DNA of 55,947 nt from Prolixibacteraceae bacterium. Its GTDB lineage: Bacteria; Bacteroidota; Bacteroidia; Bacteroidales; Prolixibacteraceae. The stretch spans positions 1 through 55,947 of the forward strand of contig JALNYZ010000027.1 in assembly GCA_023229575.1 (NCBI GenBank), given 5' to 3'. Below, one piece after another: positions 7,147 to 15,541 of this stretch. A program made the translations under genes and the position numbers. The notes below the pieces were generated by a model. It was given only the letters and a program-made list of their open reading frames with translations. It did not search any database and was not told the DNA's origin. How positions within the stretch are numbered: the stretch's first letter is position 1; every line of letters starts with the position of its first letter.

Positions 7147-8016
7147 TTAAATGAGCACCGAACTAAATTCGAGTTTCCTGTTTATTTTCTCGATTAGCCT
7201 GAAGGTATTGGCTTCATCATTTAATCCCATTTGATGAAATGCCTTCTTTAAAATAGATTCAGTAAATAAAGATACTTGCTTAAAAAGCAGTTGATTATCT
7301 GAAGGTAGGTCTACAGTTTTTGCGGATTGGGTAATGTCTTGGTGGTAATCTTTCCCTGTGAAATTGAAATTTACCACTCCATTTTGATCGTGAACGGAGA
7401 AAACATGGGACTTTTCCTTCCCGACAAAGGAGAGGGTCAAGGAGGCAGCAGAACCATTGTGAAAGTTAAGGTGAAGGTTTACCACATCCGGTTGGTAGCC
7501 TGTATGTGGAATAGCGCAAACACTGATCCGTGAAGGCTCTGAGTGCACAATTTTCAGGATCATGATCAAATTGCTGTAAAGCATCTCCTGGAGTGCTCCT
7601 GGTCTGCCGGGTGCAACTTGATGAATATCAATCAATTTAGATTCAAGCTGTCCCTTCCCGTTTCCAACAAAGGCCGGATGAACAAAAAAGTCGTTACGGG
7701 TTTGAATGAATGTATTGCCCTCCTCTGCCAATTGAATGAGCTTTTCCCGCTCAGCAGATCCCATCAGTTGCCTTTCTGTTAAAAAAAGATGACATCCACG
7801 TCTTACCAGGAAGGATAGGAATGCAAAAGTGGTGAACTCCGGATCAAGGATAACGGCCAGGTTGCAGTGCGCAGGGATCAGGTGCTCAGGGCTGCCAAAA
7901 AAGTTGAGATTGATGGAAGGGGTTATGGTCTCCCACTTCACGCCTCCGATGGCGTGCAGCGAATTGATGAATGATTCATCCGGTTTAGCGGGGTGTATGA
8001 TGGCTCCATGTAACAT
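7147..8016 (-). CDS. Degenerate Gfo/Idh/MocA-like protein
   Basis: The 289 residues are shaped like a Gfo/Idh/MocA oxidoreductase but eroded. The HLFLTERQLMGSAEREKLIQLAEE segment (about 77-100) aligns with the K-H-V-x-x-E-K-P motif and helix of that family, yet the catalytic Lys of EKP is replaced (TERQ). The N-terminal GxGxxG nucleotide loop is absent. The C-terminal part has the expected open beta-sheet half (LHLNFHNGSAASLTLSF). It is probably a non-catalytic paralogue, as occurs in Bacteroidota. The binding partner is unknown. The start at ATG 8016 faces pcm across a 137-base divergent promoter region. Confidence 0.6.
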   Translation of the reverse strand: MLHGAIIHPAKPDESFINSLHAIGGVKWETITPSINLNFFGSPEHLIPAHCNLAVILDPEFTTFAFLSFLVRRGCHLFLTERQLMGSAEREKLIQLAEEGNTFIQTRNDFFVHPAFVGNGKGQLESKLIDIHQVAPGRPGALQEMLYSNLIMILKIVHSEPSRISVCAIPHTGYQPDVVNLHLNFHNGSAASLTLSFVGKEKSHVFSVHDQNGVVNFNFTGKDYHQDITQSAKTVDLPSDNQLLFKQVSLFTESILKKAFHQMGLNDEANTFRLIEKINRKLEFSSVLI

Positions 8017-8093
8017 CTTGGTGTAAATGTAGTTTATTTGCGGAGTGGGGGAACTTCCCGATTATTCCCAATTCTTTTATTTATCAACTTTCA

Positions 8094-8127
8094 TTTGTTG
8101 AAAAACCCACTTAGAATGGTATTTTTG
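8094..8127 (+). promoter_or_regulatory. Candidate promoter for pcm
   Basis: TTTG (8094-8097) and TATTTTTG (8120-8127) resemble the -33 and -7 boxes, with a 22-base spacer, slightly long. They lie about 27 bases before the TTG start of pcm. Confidence 0.4.
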
Positions 8128-8153
8128 CCTTTGAAAACACCAAATAGGCTCAA

Positions 8154-8816
8154 TTGGAAGATACCTTCAAGCACAAAGGATTACGGAAAAAGCTCGTAGA
8201 TGAAATCAGGGCCAAAGGAATTTCGGATGAACAAGTTCTTCAGGCGATGAACAGTGTTCCCCGGCATCTTTTCATGGATAACAGTTTCATTGGATTCGCC
8301 TATGTCGACAAGGCATTCCCCATCTCCTCCGGCCAGACCATTTCCCAACCCTATACGGTAGCCTTCCAGACAGAAGCGCTGCAAGTCAAAAGGACAGACA
8401 AGGTATTGGAAGTTGGTACCGGAAGTGGATATCAGGCGGCCGTGTTGTGTGAAATGGGAGTTTCACTCTTTACGATTGAGAGACAGCGGTCACTTTACGA
8501 TTTTGCCCGTATTTTGTTGCCAAAGCTGGGCTACCATCCACAATTTTTTTACGGTGACGGTTATTTGGGATTGCCCACCTACGGCCCTTTCGATAAGATT
8601 ATCGTTACAGCAGGGGCCGATACCGTTCCTTTAAAATTAAAAGAGCAACTCGTCATTGGAGGCAGAATGGTAATTCCTGTTGGGAACCGGCAACACCAGG
8701 TGATGAAAATTATTTTGAGAATAAATGAAAATGATTATTCAGAACAGGAAGTGGGTAATTTTGTCTTTGTTCCGATGCTTCCCGGTCTGGCCGATCAAAA
8801 TAAAGACCACCAATGA
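8154..8816 (+). CDS. pcm: Protein-L-isoaspartate O-methyltransferase
   Basis: It repairs isoaspartyl damage in proteins by methylating the abnormal carboxylate with SAM. The protein has 220 residues. Motif I is VLEVGTGSGYQAAVL. The N-terminal substrate segment VPRHLFM and the conserved SSGQTISQPYTVAFQTEAL are complete, as is the GPFDKIIVTAGA strand. The start must be the TTG at 8154: an in-frame TAG lies at 8145-8147, and the MEDTFKHKGLRKKLV beginning fits the family. The stop overlaps the start of the next gene by four bases (ATGA), so the two are translationally coupled. Confidence 0.93.
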   Translation: MEDTFKHKGLRKKLVDEIRAKGISDEQVLQAMNSVPRHLFMDNSFIGFAYVDKAFPISSGQTISQPYTVAFQTEALQVKRTDKVLEVGTGSGYQAAVLCEMGVSLFTIERQRSLYDFARILLPKLGYHPQFFYGDGYLGLPTYGPFDKIIVTAGADTVPLKLKEQLVIGGRMVIPVGNRQHQVMKIILRINENDYSEQEVGNFVFVPMLPGLADQNKDHQ

Positions 8817-9448
8817 TCAATATTAAAAAATTTACCTTTAATCCGGTGGGTGTCAATGCTTACGTGCTCTGGGACGAAGTCAAAGAGGCCGTTGTCATCG
8901 ATCCTGCCTGCTCCAACAGATCTGAGGAGGCTGTTTTGAGCCGTTTTGTGGAGGAACAAGGGCTTAATGTCGTTCAACTTTTAAATACGCACGGTCATTT
9001 CGACCACCTCATGGGAAACAGTTTTGCTGAAACGAAATGGGGATTGAAATGCAGGATCCATCCCGGTGACCTTCCAATGGTGAGTCAGGCCAAGCAGCAT
9101 GCGATGTTCTTTGGCATCTCCATGGCTAATCCGGCAGAAGCCGTAGCATTGGTTCCAGGTGAGGAGATCACCTTTGGGCGCTCCGTTTTGAAGTTTATCC
9201 ATGTACCTGGTCACTCAGCCGGTGGTGTCGCTTACTACAGCGAAGCAGATCATTTGTTGGTTGTCGGGGATATCCTTTTTGAGGGATCGGTGGGACGAAC
9301 CGACCTACCGGGAGGAAACCACGCACAACTGATATCCGGGATCAAAGAAAAATTGATGGTCCTGGCGGATGGTGTAAGAGTCTATCCTGGACATGGTGGC
9401 GATACGACGATAGGGAGAGAGCGAAGATCAAATCCGTTTTTGCAATGA
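8813..9448 (+). CDS. Metallo-beta-lactamase-fold hydrolase (glyoxalase II-like)
   Basis: This encodes 211 residues with the zinc-binding signature THGHFDH at residues 59-65, then VPGHSAGG with a metal His, VVGDILFEGSVGRTDLPGG with a metal Asp, and YPGHGGDTTIG with the last His. The YPGHG and SVGRTDL segments are typical of small cytosolic hydroxyacylglutathione-hydrolase-like proteins. The true substrate, probably a thioester or bacillithiol-type conjugate, cannot be read from sequence. It is coupled to pcm by an ATGA overlap, suggesting a shared damage-repair operon. Confidence 0.9.
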   Translation: MINIKKFTFNPVGVNAYVLWDEVKEAVVIDPACSNRSEEAVLSRFVEEQGLNVVQLLNTHGHFDHLMGNSFAETKWGLKCRIHPGDLPMVSQAKQHAMFFGISMANPAEAVALVPGEEITFGRSVLKFIHVPGHSAGGVAYYSEADHLLVVGDILFEGSVGRTDLPGGNHAQLISGIKEKLMVLADGVRVYPGHGGDTTIGRERRSNPFLQ

Positions 9449-9545
9449 ACCTCTATCCTGAAATAGTTTTTAGAGATTTAAGATATAAGCACACACAAAT
9501 CTTGACATGGCGTTCACCCACTCTCCCTCTCGCCCCATCTCCCCT

Positions 9546-10388
9546 TCATTTCTCAAAACTGCGCAGCATCTTTATCTCCTCCGCCCATAAAGATTCGTCC
9601 GGCGTTTCGAGGATAATGGGAATTTGGTTGAAGCGATCATCCTTCATCAACATTTTGAACATATCGATTCCAATTAAGCCCTTGCCCACACTGTCATGCC
9701 TGTCGACACGGGAGCCGAGCTCCTTTTTGGAATCGTTCAGGTGGATACCCCTGAGGTAGTTGAATCCGATCACCTCGCCATATTTGTTCCAGGTATGATT
9801 GTATGCTTCCTCTACCCTTAAATCATAACCTCCCGTAAAGGTATGACAGGTGTCAATGCAGACGCCAACCCTCGATTTGTCTTCCACCTGCGAAATAATC
9901 TCTGCGATCTGTTCGAAAACATGCCCGACATTAGAACCCTGACCTGCGGTATTTTCAATGACCGCTGTTACACCTTTCGTTTTGTCAAGAACTATGTTGA
10001 TGGATTCTGCAATGGTGGACAAACATTTGGAAATCTCCACCTTCTGGAGATGGCTGCCGGGATGAAAATTCAGCAATTTCAACCCCAACTGTTCGCAACG
10101 CTGCATCTCATCCAGAAATGCTTCCCTGGATTTAGCCAATGGCTCCTCTTCAGGATGGCCAAGGTTGATCAGGTAGCTGTCGTGCGGAAGGATCATCTCT
10201 GACAGAAATCCCAATTTTTCACAATTAGCTTTAAATGTTGATATACTCTTGGCTGTAAGTGGTGGCGAACTCCACTGACGCTGGTTTTTGGTGAAGAGGG
10301 CAAAAGCATTCGCCCCAATCTCTTTGGCATTGACAGGGGCATTCTCTACTCCCCCGCCTGCGCTCACATGAGCCCCTATAAATTTCAT
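9546..10388 (-). CDS. nfo: Endonuclease IV (AP endonuclease)
   Basis: It cleaves DNA 5' of abasic sites in base excision repair. The start is at ATG 10388 (280 residues, MKFIGAHVSAGGG), the usual family start. The frame stays open another 32 codons upstream to 10484, but that stretch is a repetitive intergenic element. Visible motifs are GAHVSAGGG, FTKNQRQW, LNFHPGSH (metal His), VIENTAGQG (metal Glu), GVCIDTCHTFTGGYD and IHLNDSK..LGSRVDRHDSVG. The final metal Glu is in IPIILETP. It is the only gene on this strand here. Confidence 0.95.
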   Translation of the reverse strand: MKFIGAHVSAGGGVENAPVNAKEIGANAFALFTKNQRQWSSPPLTAKSISTFKANCEKLGFLSEMILPHDSYLINLGHPEEEPLAKSREAFLDEMQRCEQLGLKLLNFHPGSHLQKVEISKCLSTIAESINIVLDKTKGVTAVIENTAGQGSNVGHVFEQIAEIISQVEDKSRVGVCIDTCHTFTGGYDLRVEEAYNHTWNKYGEVIGFNYLRGIHLNDSKKELGSRVDRHDSVGKGLIGIDMFKMLMKDDRFNQIPIILETPDESLWAEEIKMLRSFEK

Positions 10389-10423
10389 AATACTATAATT
10401 TGAAAGTGAGATAATTACTAAAT

Positions 10424-10520
10424 CGTGTCCTTTGTGTATGCCTTCGAGTCCTTCGTGGTAAGAAAAAGTGAAAAATTTAACCACGACTCAAAGTGCACAC
10501 AAAGAGAGACACAAAGAGTG
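10424..10520. repeat. Imperfect inverted repeat of the ACACAAAG/CCACGA type
   Basis: The left arm contains GTCCTTTGTGT and CCTTCGTGGT. The right arm contains the matching ACCACGACTCAAAG, ACACAAAGAG and a second ACACAAAGAG. Together they could form a long bulged hairpin just upstream of the endonuclease IV start. A related single arm is at 49823-49856. Confidence 0.6.
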
Positions 10521-10631
10521 TCTAGCAAAGATGGAATATTTTACCTTATACGGTATACTCTTTGAAGAGTTGAAGATAATTGAAAAAATTATCTGATATT
10601 CGTATAGAAATAACGTAATACCCGCCTAATT

Positions 10632-11987
10632 ATGAAAAAGAGAAGATTGTTATTCGCACTGTTACTGCTTATGGTCTGTGCGGTTAGGTCTGTTGCTGCC
10701 GACATTGGTTCGGAAGGAAAATCTGATTCTATCAAAACGGGATGGAATTTTGGCGCACTTCCGGCTATCTCGTTCGATACCGATTTGGGATTTCAGTACG
10801 GTGCTCTTGTGAATTTTTTCGATTATGGGAATGGAAAGCGTTTCCCCGCCTACAACCAATCACTTTATTTTGAGGTTTCACGCTTTACGAAAGGCAGTGG
10901 TGTTTATCGGTTCTATTACAATTCTGATCGGCTACTCAATAATTTTGACCTTTCCCTTGATCTCACATATATGCCCGATCAAGCCTACGATTTTTATGGC
11001 TTCAACGGCTTTGAATCGGTGCTGAAGAAAGCATGGGAAGATGACAAATCCGATGAATACAAAACCCGGATGTTCTACAAATTTCAACAAAACCTCTTCC
11101 GCTTTAAGGTTGATTTGCAACACAAAATAGGTGATTCCAAATTTAAATGGATCGCCGGTGTAAACCTGCTTAACTTTTCCTTATCCTCGGTAGATATTGA
11201 CCGCCTGAACAAAAATAAAAGTGATGCGGATAAATTGCCTAGTGTGCAATCACAGCCAGGGATTTATGAAAAATATATCGAATGGGGGATCATCAAACCA
11301 GAAGAGGCCAACGGCGGATTTATTCCGGAACTCAAAGCAGGTATTGTCTACGATACGCGTAATGTCAAGGTCAATCCTATGAAAGGAGTGTGGACGGAAG
11401 CTGTCATCACAGCGGTTCCTGCCTTTCTTGGGGCAGAATCCGGTTTCACACGGTTTGCCCTGACCCAACGGCAATACTTTACCCTTATCCCAGATGACCT
11501 CTCCTTCGCTTACCGCATTGGCTGGCAACAGACTCTGGGCGGTCGGGTACCCTTTTACATGGAACCTCAGATGATTACAACTGCAATGACAGGATATGCT
11601 ACCATTGGATTGGGCGGGTCCAAATATTTGCGTGGTGCCAGAAGGGACAGGGTGGTCGGAGATGGCGTTGTGTATGGAAATTTTGAATTGAGGTGGAAAT
11701 TTGCACGGATGAATTTTATCAAACAAAAATTCTACTGGGGATTGAATACCTTCCTCGATATGGGACGGGTTACAAAGAAAATTGCCATTCCAAACGCCTA
11801 CATACCATCGGCTCTAATCCTTTCGGATTATTTCAATCCGGGAGCTGAAAAAATGCATGCGACGTATGGGGCCGGCCTCAGGCTTGCCATGAACCAGAAC
11901 TTTGTCATAGCCATTGATTATGGGCTAACCAGCAACAAACAGGACGGTGATTCCGGATTGTACATTGGGCTGCACTATCTCTTTTAG
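10632..11987 (+). CDS. Omp85-like outer membrane beta-barrel protein
   Basis: The protein has 451 residues. Its signal peptide (KKRRLLFALLLLMVCAVRSVAA) is followed by a barrel with alternating aromatic strands and a C-terminal Phe (GLHYLF), as in outer membrane proteins. The GGSKYLRGARRDRVVGDGV...FELRWKF segment (about residues 330-355) matches the bacterial surface antigen (D15) barrel signature with the conserved RG. No POTRA domains precede it, so it is not BamA itself. It resembles patatin-barrel or stand-alone surface antigen proteins. The role is unknown, perhaps lipid or protein handling at the outer membrane. Confidence 0.8.
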   Translation: MKKRRLLFALLLLMVCAVRSVAADIGSEGKSDSIKTGWNFGALPAISFDTDLGFQYGALVNFFDYGNGKRFPAYNQSLYFEVSRFTKGSGVYRFYYNSDRLLNNFDLSLDLTYMPDQAYDFYGFNGFESVLKKAWEDDKSDEYKTRMFYKFQQNLFRFKVDLQHKIGDSKFKWIAGVNLLNFSLSSVDIDRLNKNKSDADKLPSVQSQPGIYEKYIEWGIIKPEEANGGFIPELKAGIVYDTRNVKVNPMKGVWTEAVITAVPAFLGAESGFTRFALTQRQYFTLIPDDLSFAYRIGWQQTLGGRVPFYMEPQMITTAMTGYATIGLGGSKYLRGARRDRVVGDGVVYGNFELRWKFARMNFIKQKFYWGLNTFLDMGRVTKKIAIPNAYIPSALILSDYFNPGAEKMHATYGAGLRLAMNQNFVIAIDYGLTSNKQDGDSGLYIGLHYLF

Positions 11988-12007
11988 CCCTTCGACTTCG
12001 CTCAGGG
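11988..12007. repeat. REP-like palindrome CCCTTCGACTTCGCTCAGGG
   Basis: A 20-base imperfect palindrome lies right after the stop of the barrel protein gene. A second copy with a changed right end lies at 44051-44068. This motif has the form of a repetitive extragenic palindrome and could act as a weak terminator. Confidence 0.6.
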
Positions 12008-12044
12008 ACCGGTTCATTTTCAAACATCTTTAACATTTCAAACT

Positions 12045-12680
12045 ATGAAAACCGCTTTGGTTACCGGCGCTTCCGGTCTAATTGGATCTTCGTTGGTCAA
12101 AATGCTTCTCCAGGAGACGGAATATGACACTGTGCATATCCTGGTAAGGAAAGAACTCAATTTGGCTCATCCCAATTTGTATCAGCATGTTGTGGACTTT
12201 GATCACTTCGAAGCGCAAAATTTCGAATTCAAAGTGGATGATGCTTTTGTCACCCTGGGCACTACCATCGCGAAGGCAGGAAGCAAAAGTGCTTTTTACA
12301 AGGTAGACCACGATTATGTTATCTCGTTTGCGCGGAAGGCGCTTTCAATAGGAGCAACAGGAATCTTCGTAGTCAGTTCAATGGGTGCAAACCCTTCCTC
12401 TTCCATCTTTTACAACAAGGTGAAAGGTGAAATGGAAGTTGATATCAAGGCCCTAGGGTTCGCACGACTGGGGATTTTCAGGCCATCCCTCCTGCTGGGA
12501 CCCCGTACCGAGAAAAGAACCGGCGAGAAATTCGCCAGCTGGATGATGCAAACGCTGGACTTTTTGATTCCTGCAAAGTACAAAGCCATCCATGTTGACA
12601 AGGTTGCAAAAAAGATGATTGAGTTGGCATTGAAGGATGAGGATGGTTGCTTTATATTAGAATCAGATAAACTCCAATAA
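12045..12680 (+). CDS. TIP30-like NAD(P)-binding SDR protein
   Basis: This is a 211-residue atypical short-chain dehydrogenase. The Rossmann loop TGASGLIGSSLVKMLL is at residues 7-22. DDAFVTLGTTIAKAGSKSAF is the family's characteristic second segment, and the F-V-V-S-S-M-G-A...FYNKVKGEME segment carries the catalytic Ser and the Y-x-x-x-K pair. It most resembles the HTATIP2/TIP30 and YbjT-like group, whose bacterial substrates are unknown. It is cytosolic with no signal peptide. The ATG at 12045 gives the glycine loop its usual place. It stands alone between two repeat elements. Confidence 0.85.
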   Translation: MKTALVTGASGLIGSSLVKMLLQETEYDTVHILVRKELNLAHPNLYQHVVDFDHFEAQNFEFKVDDAFVTLGTTIAKAGSKSAFYKVDHDYVISFARKALSIGATGIFVVSSMGANPSSSIFYNKVKGEMEVDIKALGFARLGIFRPSLLLGPRTEKRTGEKFASWMMQTLDFLIPAKYKAIHVDKVAKKMIELALKDEDGCFILESDKLQ

Positions 12681-12681
12681 T

Positions 12682-12770
12682 TCCTTTGCGCTCTTTGCTG
12701 GTTTAACTTTGCGGCCTTTGCGTGACAATTTTTTCACGCCGAGGCCGCAAAGTTTTCGCAGGGAACGCAA
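12682..12770. repeat. Inverted repeat of the TTTGCGGCC type
   Basis: The left arm reads CCTTTGCG, then AACTTTGCGGCCTTTGCGTGA. The right arm reads TTCACGCCGAGGCCGCAAAGTT, then CGCAGGGAACGCAA. A 7-base loop separates the inner ends. The structure can fold into a stem of more than 30 pairs with bulges. It fills the gap before the fumarase gene and may act as a terminator for the SDR gene. Confidence 0.65.
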
Positions 12771-12834
12771 CTGAAACAGGAACCTGATTCGTATATTTGT
12801 CTTCTTCTCAATTATCATTAAAATTTTCAATACC

Positions 12835-14442
12835 ATGTCTGATTTCAATTACCAGAAACCCTTTCCCGTAAAATCGGATGACACCCAATACCGTCTGCTT
12901 ACCAAAGATTATGTCAGCACAATCGAGTCGGACGGCCGAAAAATACTAAAGATAGCTCCCGAAGGATTGGAACTCCTTGCCAGGGAAGCCTTTGCCGATG
13001 TATCCTTTTACCTAAGGGCTTCCCACCTCGCAAAACTATCTCATATCTTAAAAGATCCCGAAGCGAGTGACAACGATATTTTCGTGGCGCACACCATGCT
13101 GCTGAACCAGGTTGTCGCAGCGGAAGGCGAACTACCAACGTGTCAGGACACCGGAACCGCCATCGTCATTGGCAAAAAAGGTGAGAACGTCTGGACCGGT
13201 AATGACGACGCGAAATCCCTCTCAAAAGGAATCTATGAAACCTACCGGGACCGAAACCTAAGATATTCCCAGGTGGTTCCGCTGACCATGTTCGAAGAGA
13301 AAAATACCGGCAACAACCTGCCTGCCCAGATTGATCTTTATACCGCTGAAGGCAATGCCTACGAATTTTTATTTATCACTAAAGGAGGGGGCTCAGCAAA
13401 CAAAACATTCCTCTATCAGATGACCAAATCCTTGTTGAACGAGGCAACACTGACCAATTTCATCAAGGAGAAAATTAAAGATCTTGGCACTTCGGCCTGC
13501 CCACCCTACCATTTGGCAGTCGTTATCGGTGGCACCTCAGCAGAGGCCACTCTGGCAACGGTTAAAAAGGCCTCAACCGGGTATTTCGATCATCTGCCAA
13601 CTTCCGGAAATGAAGGCGGCCAAGCCTTCCGGGATCTCGAATGGGAAGAAAAAATCACAACCATCTGCCAGAAAAGTGAAATCGGAGCTCAATTTGGCGG
13701 AAAATATTTCGTTCATGATGTCCGTGTAATTCGTTTGCCCCGCCATGCGGCCTCATGTCCTGTCGGAATAGGCGTTAGCTGCAGTGCAGACCGTAACATC
13801 AAGGCAAAAATCACGGAAGATGGCCTCTTCCTGGAGCAATTGGAGACCAATCCACAGCGTTTCCTTCCAAAAACGGCCCCTTATCTGCAGCCATCTGTAG
13901 AAATCGATCTGGACCGTCCAATGGAGGAGGTAAGGAGGGAGCTCTCTAAATATCCGGTCAAAACCCGACTGAGCCTTAAGGGAACGCTAATTGTGGCCCG
14001 GGACATTGCCCATGCCCGCATCAAAGAGATGATCGACAAGGGAGAGGAGATGCCCGAATACTTCAGGAAATATCCGGTTTATTATGCCGGACCGGCTAAA
14101 ACGCCGAAGGGGATGGCATCCGGCAGTTTTGGACCCACCACAGCGGGCCGGATGGACAGTTATGTAGAGTTGTTCCAGTCGCTGGGCGGCTCCCTGATCA
14201 TGCTGGCAAAAGGAAACAGGTCCAACCAGGTAACTGCTGCCTGCAAAAAATATGGCGGCTTTTATCTTGGTTCGATTGGCGGTCCGGCAGCAATTCTGGC
14301 AAAAAACAGCATCAAATCGGTTGAAGTAATTGATTTTCCTGAACTCGGCATGGAGGCGATCCGTAAAATCACGGTAGTCGATTTTCCGGCATTTATTATT
14401 GTCGACGACAAAGGGAACGACTTCTTTGCGGCGCTGAAATAA
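12835..14442 (+). CDS. fumA: Class I fumarate hydratase (Fe-S)
   Basis: This TCA-cycle enzyme interconverts fumarate and malate using a [4Fe-4S] cluster. The 535 residues are the fused two-domain form: alpha-like part to about residue 350, beta-like part after it. Visible features are LPTCQDTGTAIVIGKKGE (first cluster Cys), GGGSANKTFLYQ, RLPRHAASCPVGIGVSCSADRN (further Cys) and the C-terminal GPTTAGRMDSYV and GSIGGPAAILAKNSIKSVE. All look intact. It is cytosolic and oxygen-sensitive, which fits an anaerobic or facultative lifestyle. The gene is monocistronic: a repeat element is upstream and a separate gene starts 67 bases downstream. Confidence 0.95.
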   Translation: MSDFNYQKPFPVKSDDTQYRLLTKDYVSTIESDGRKILKIAPEGLELLAREAFADVSFYLRASHLAKLSHILKDPEASDNDIFVAHTMLLNQVVAAEGELPTCQDTGTAIVIGKKGENVWTGNDDAKSLSKGIYETYRDRNLRYSQVVPLTMFEEKNTGNNLPAQIDLYTAEGNAYEFLFITKGGGSANKTFLYQMTKSLLNEATLTNFIKEKIKDLGTSACPPYHLAVVIGGTSAEATLATVKKASTGYFDHLPTSGNEGGQAFRDLEWEEKITTICQKSEIGAQFGGKYFVHDVRVIRLPRHAASCPVGIGVSCSADRNIKAKITEDGLFLEQLETNPQRFLPKTAPYLQPSVEIDLDRPMEEVRRELSKYPVKTRLSLKGTLIVARDIAHARIKEMIDKGEEMPEYFRKYPVYYAGPAKTPKGMASGSFGPTTAGRMDSYVELFQSLGGSLIMLAKGNRSNQVTAACKKYGGFYLGSIGGPAAILAKNSIKSVEVIDFPELGMEAIRKITVVDFPAFIIVDDKGNDFFAALK

Positions 14443-14509
14443 TTGTCTGAAACCAAAGCCCGGGAATTGGGTATAAATGGCAATTGTAAATTAATAATTC
14501 TAATACAAA

Positions 14510-15178
14510 TTGAAAAAAATATTGATCATTCACGCGCATCCGGAACAAAAGTCTTTTTGTTCATCATTAAAAGGTGTTGCCATACAATACTTTACCGAAA
14601 AGGGGGACCAGGTAAAGGAGAGCGACCTCTATGCCTTGGGTTTTGACCCGGTTGGCGATCAGCGCGATTTTAAAAACCTATCCAATCCCAACTTCTTCAA
14701 GTACCAGGCAGAACAGATAAATGCGTGCAAGACAGATAGTTTTACCACAGACTTAAAGACAGAGATGGACAAACTGGTTTGGTGCGACCTGCTGATCTTC
14801 AACTTTCCCTTGTGGTGGTTTGGCCTTCCTGCAATCCTCAAGGGATGGGTTGACCGGGTATTTGCCATGGGACTGGTCTATGGAGATGGTCGCGGAGTGT
14901 ATGAGAATGGGACATTCAAAGAGAAAACTGCATTTGTTGCCATGACAACCGGCGGCCCGGAAATCGCCTATACTTCAACCAGCAATGGTGACCCGGCAGT
15001 CATTCTTTTCCCAGTCCACCATGGCATGTTTTATTTTGCCGGAATGACAGTATTACCTCCCTTTATCAGCTGGGGTCCTGCCAGGATTAGCCACGAAGAG
15101 CGAATCGCTGAATTGGACCGCTACAAGAATTATTTGATGTTAATAGACTCCATAAAACCCATATATACAAACAGATAG
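14510..15178 (+). CDS. NAD(P)H quinone oxidoreductase-like flavoprotein
   Basis: This is a 222-residue flavodoxin-2 family protein of the NQO1/KefF/MdaB type. KKILIIHAHPEQKSFCSSL is the FMN/FAD phosphate loop, FNFPLWWFGLPAILKGWVDRVF is the family's hallmark, and AMTTGGPE the second flavin loop. It is expected to reduce quinones by two electrons in the cytosol. The start is a TTG at 14510, since no ATG is in frame nearby and KKILII follows at once. A strong tRNA promoter lies just downstream, so the transcripts are probably separate. Confidence 0.88.
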   Translation: MKKILIIHAHPEQKSFCSSLKGVAIQYFTEKGDQVKESDLYALGFDPVGDQRDFKNLSNPNFFKYQAEQINACKTDSFTTDLKTEMDKLVWCDLLIFNFPLWWFGLPAILKGWVDRVFAMGLVYGDGRGVYENGTFKEKTAFVAMTTGGPEIAYTSTSNGDPAVILFPVHHGMFYFAGMTVLPPFISWGPARISHEERIAELDRYKNYLMLIDSIKPIYTNR

Positions 15179-15224
15179 CAAAAACCAGAATTCTATTGGA
15201 ATTTTTTTGGCGTTTTTTTACCTA

Positions 15225-15258
15225 TTTTTTTGTGAAAGCAAAAAAAGGGCTATCTTTG
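15225..15258 (+). promoter_or_regulatory. Promoter of the tRNA-Val gene
   Basis: TTTTTTTG (15225-15232) and TATCTTTG (15251-15258), with 18 bases between, match the Bacteroidota -33 and -7 boxes well. They lie 19 bases before the tRNA 5' end. Confidence 0.75.
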
Positions 15259-15277
15259 CAACACTTTTAAAGAAAAA

Positions 15278-15352
15278 GGGAGCTTAGCTCAGCTGGTTCA
15301 GAGCATCTGCCTTACAAGCAGAGGGTCGCTGGTTCGAATCCAGCAGTTCCCA
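15278..15352 (+). tRNA. tRNA-Val (anticodon TAC)
   Basis: The 75-base cloverleaf is complete. Acceptor arm GGGAGCT pairs with AGTTCCC with one G-T wobble. The D-loop is AGCTCAGCTGGTTCAGAGC, the anticodon stem TCTGC/GCAGA holds loop CTTACAA with anticodon TAC, and the T-arm is CTGGTTCGAATCCAG. The CCA end is not encoded. It reads GUA and probably GUG/GUU valine codons. Confidence 0.95.
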
Positions 15353-15366
15353 CGAGAAGGGTTATC

Positions 15367-15388
15367 GCGTTGGTGATGACGCTTTTTT
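15367..15388 (+). terminator. Terminator after tRNA-Val
   Basis: GCGT (15367-15370) pairs with ACGC (15379-15382) and is followed by six T. The stem is short but well placed, 15 bases after the tRNA. Confidence 0.5.
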
Positions 15389-15541
15389 CATTCCAATAAT
15401 TTCGACCATAATTGGTGATCTTAATAGTCATAATTATCGCACTAACAATTTACCAATACATCCTAAAATAATAGGATCACTCTCCGTTAAAAAGGCAAAT
15501 CCTCTGCAGGTTTTACTCCTGATTTCCTGCGCAGGACCATA

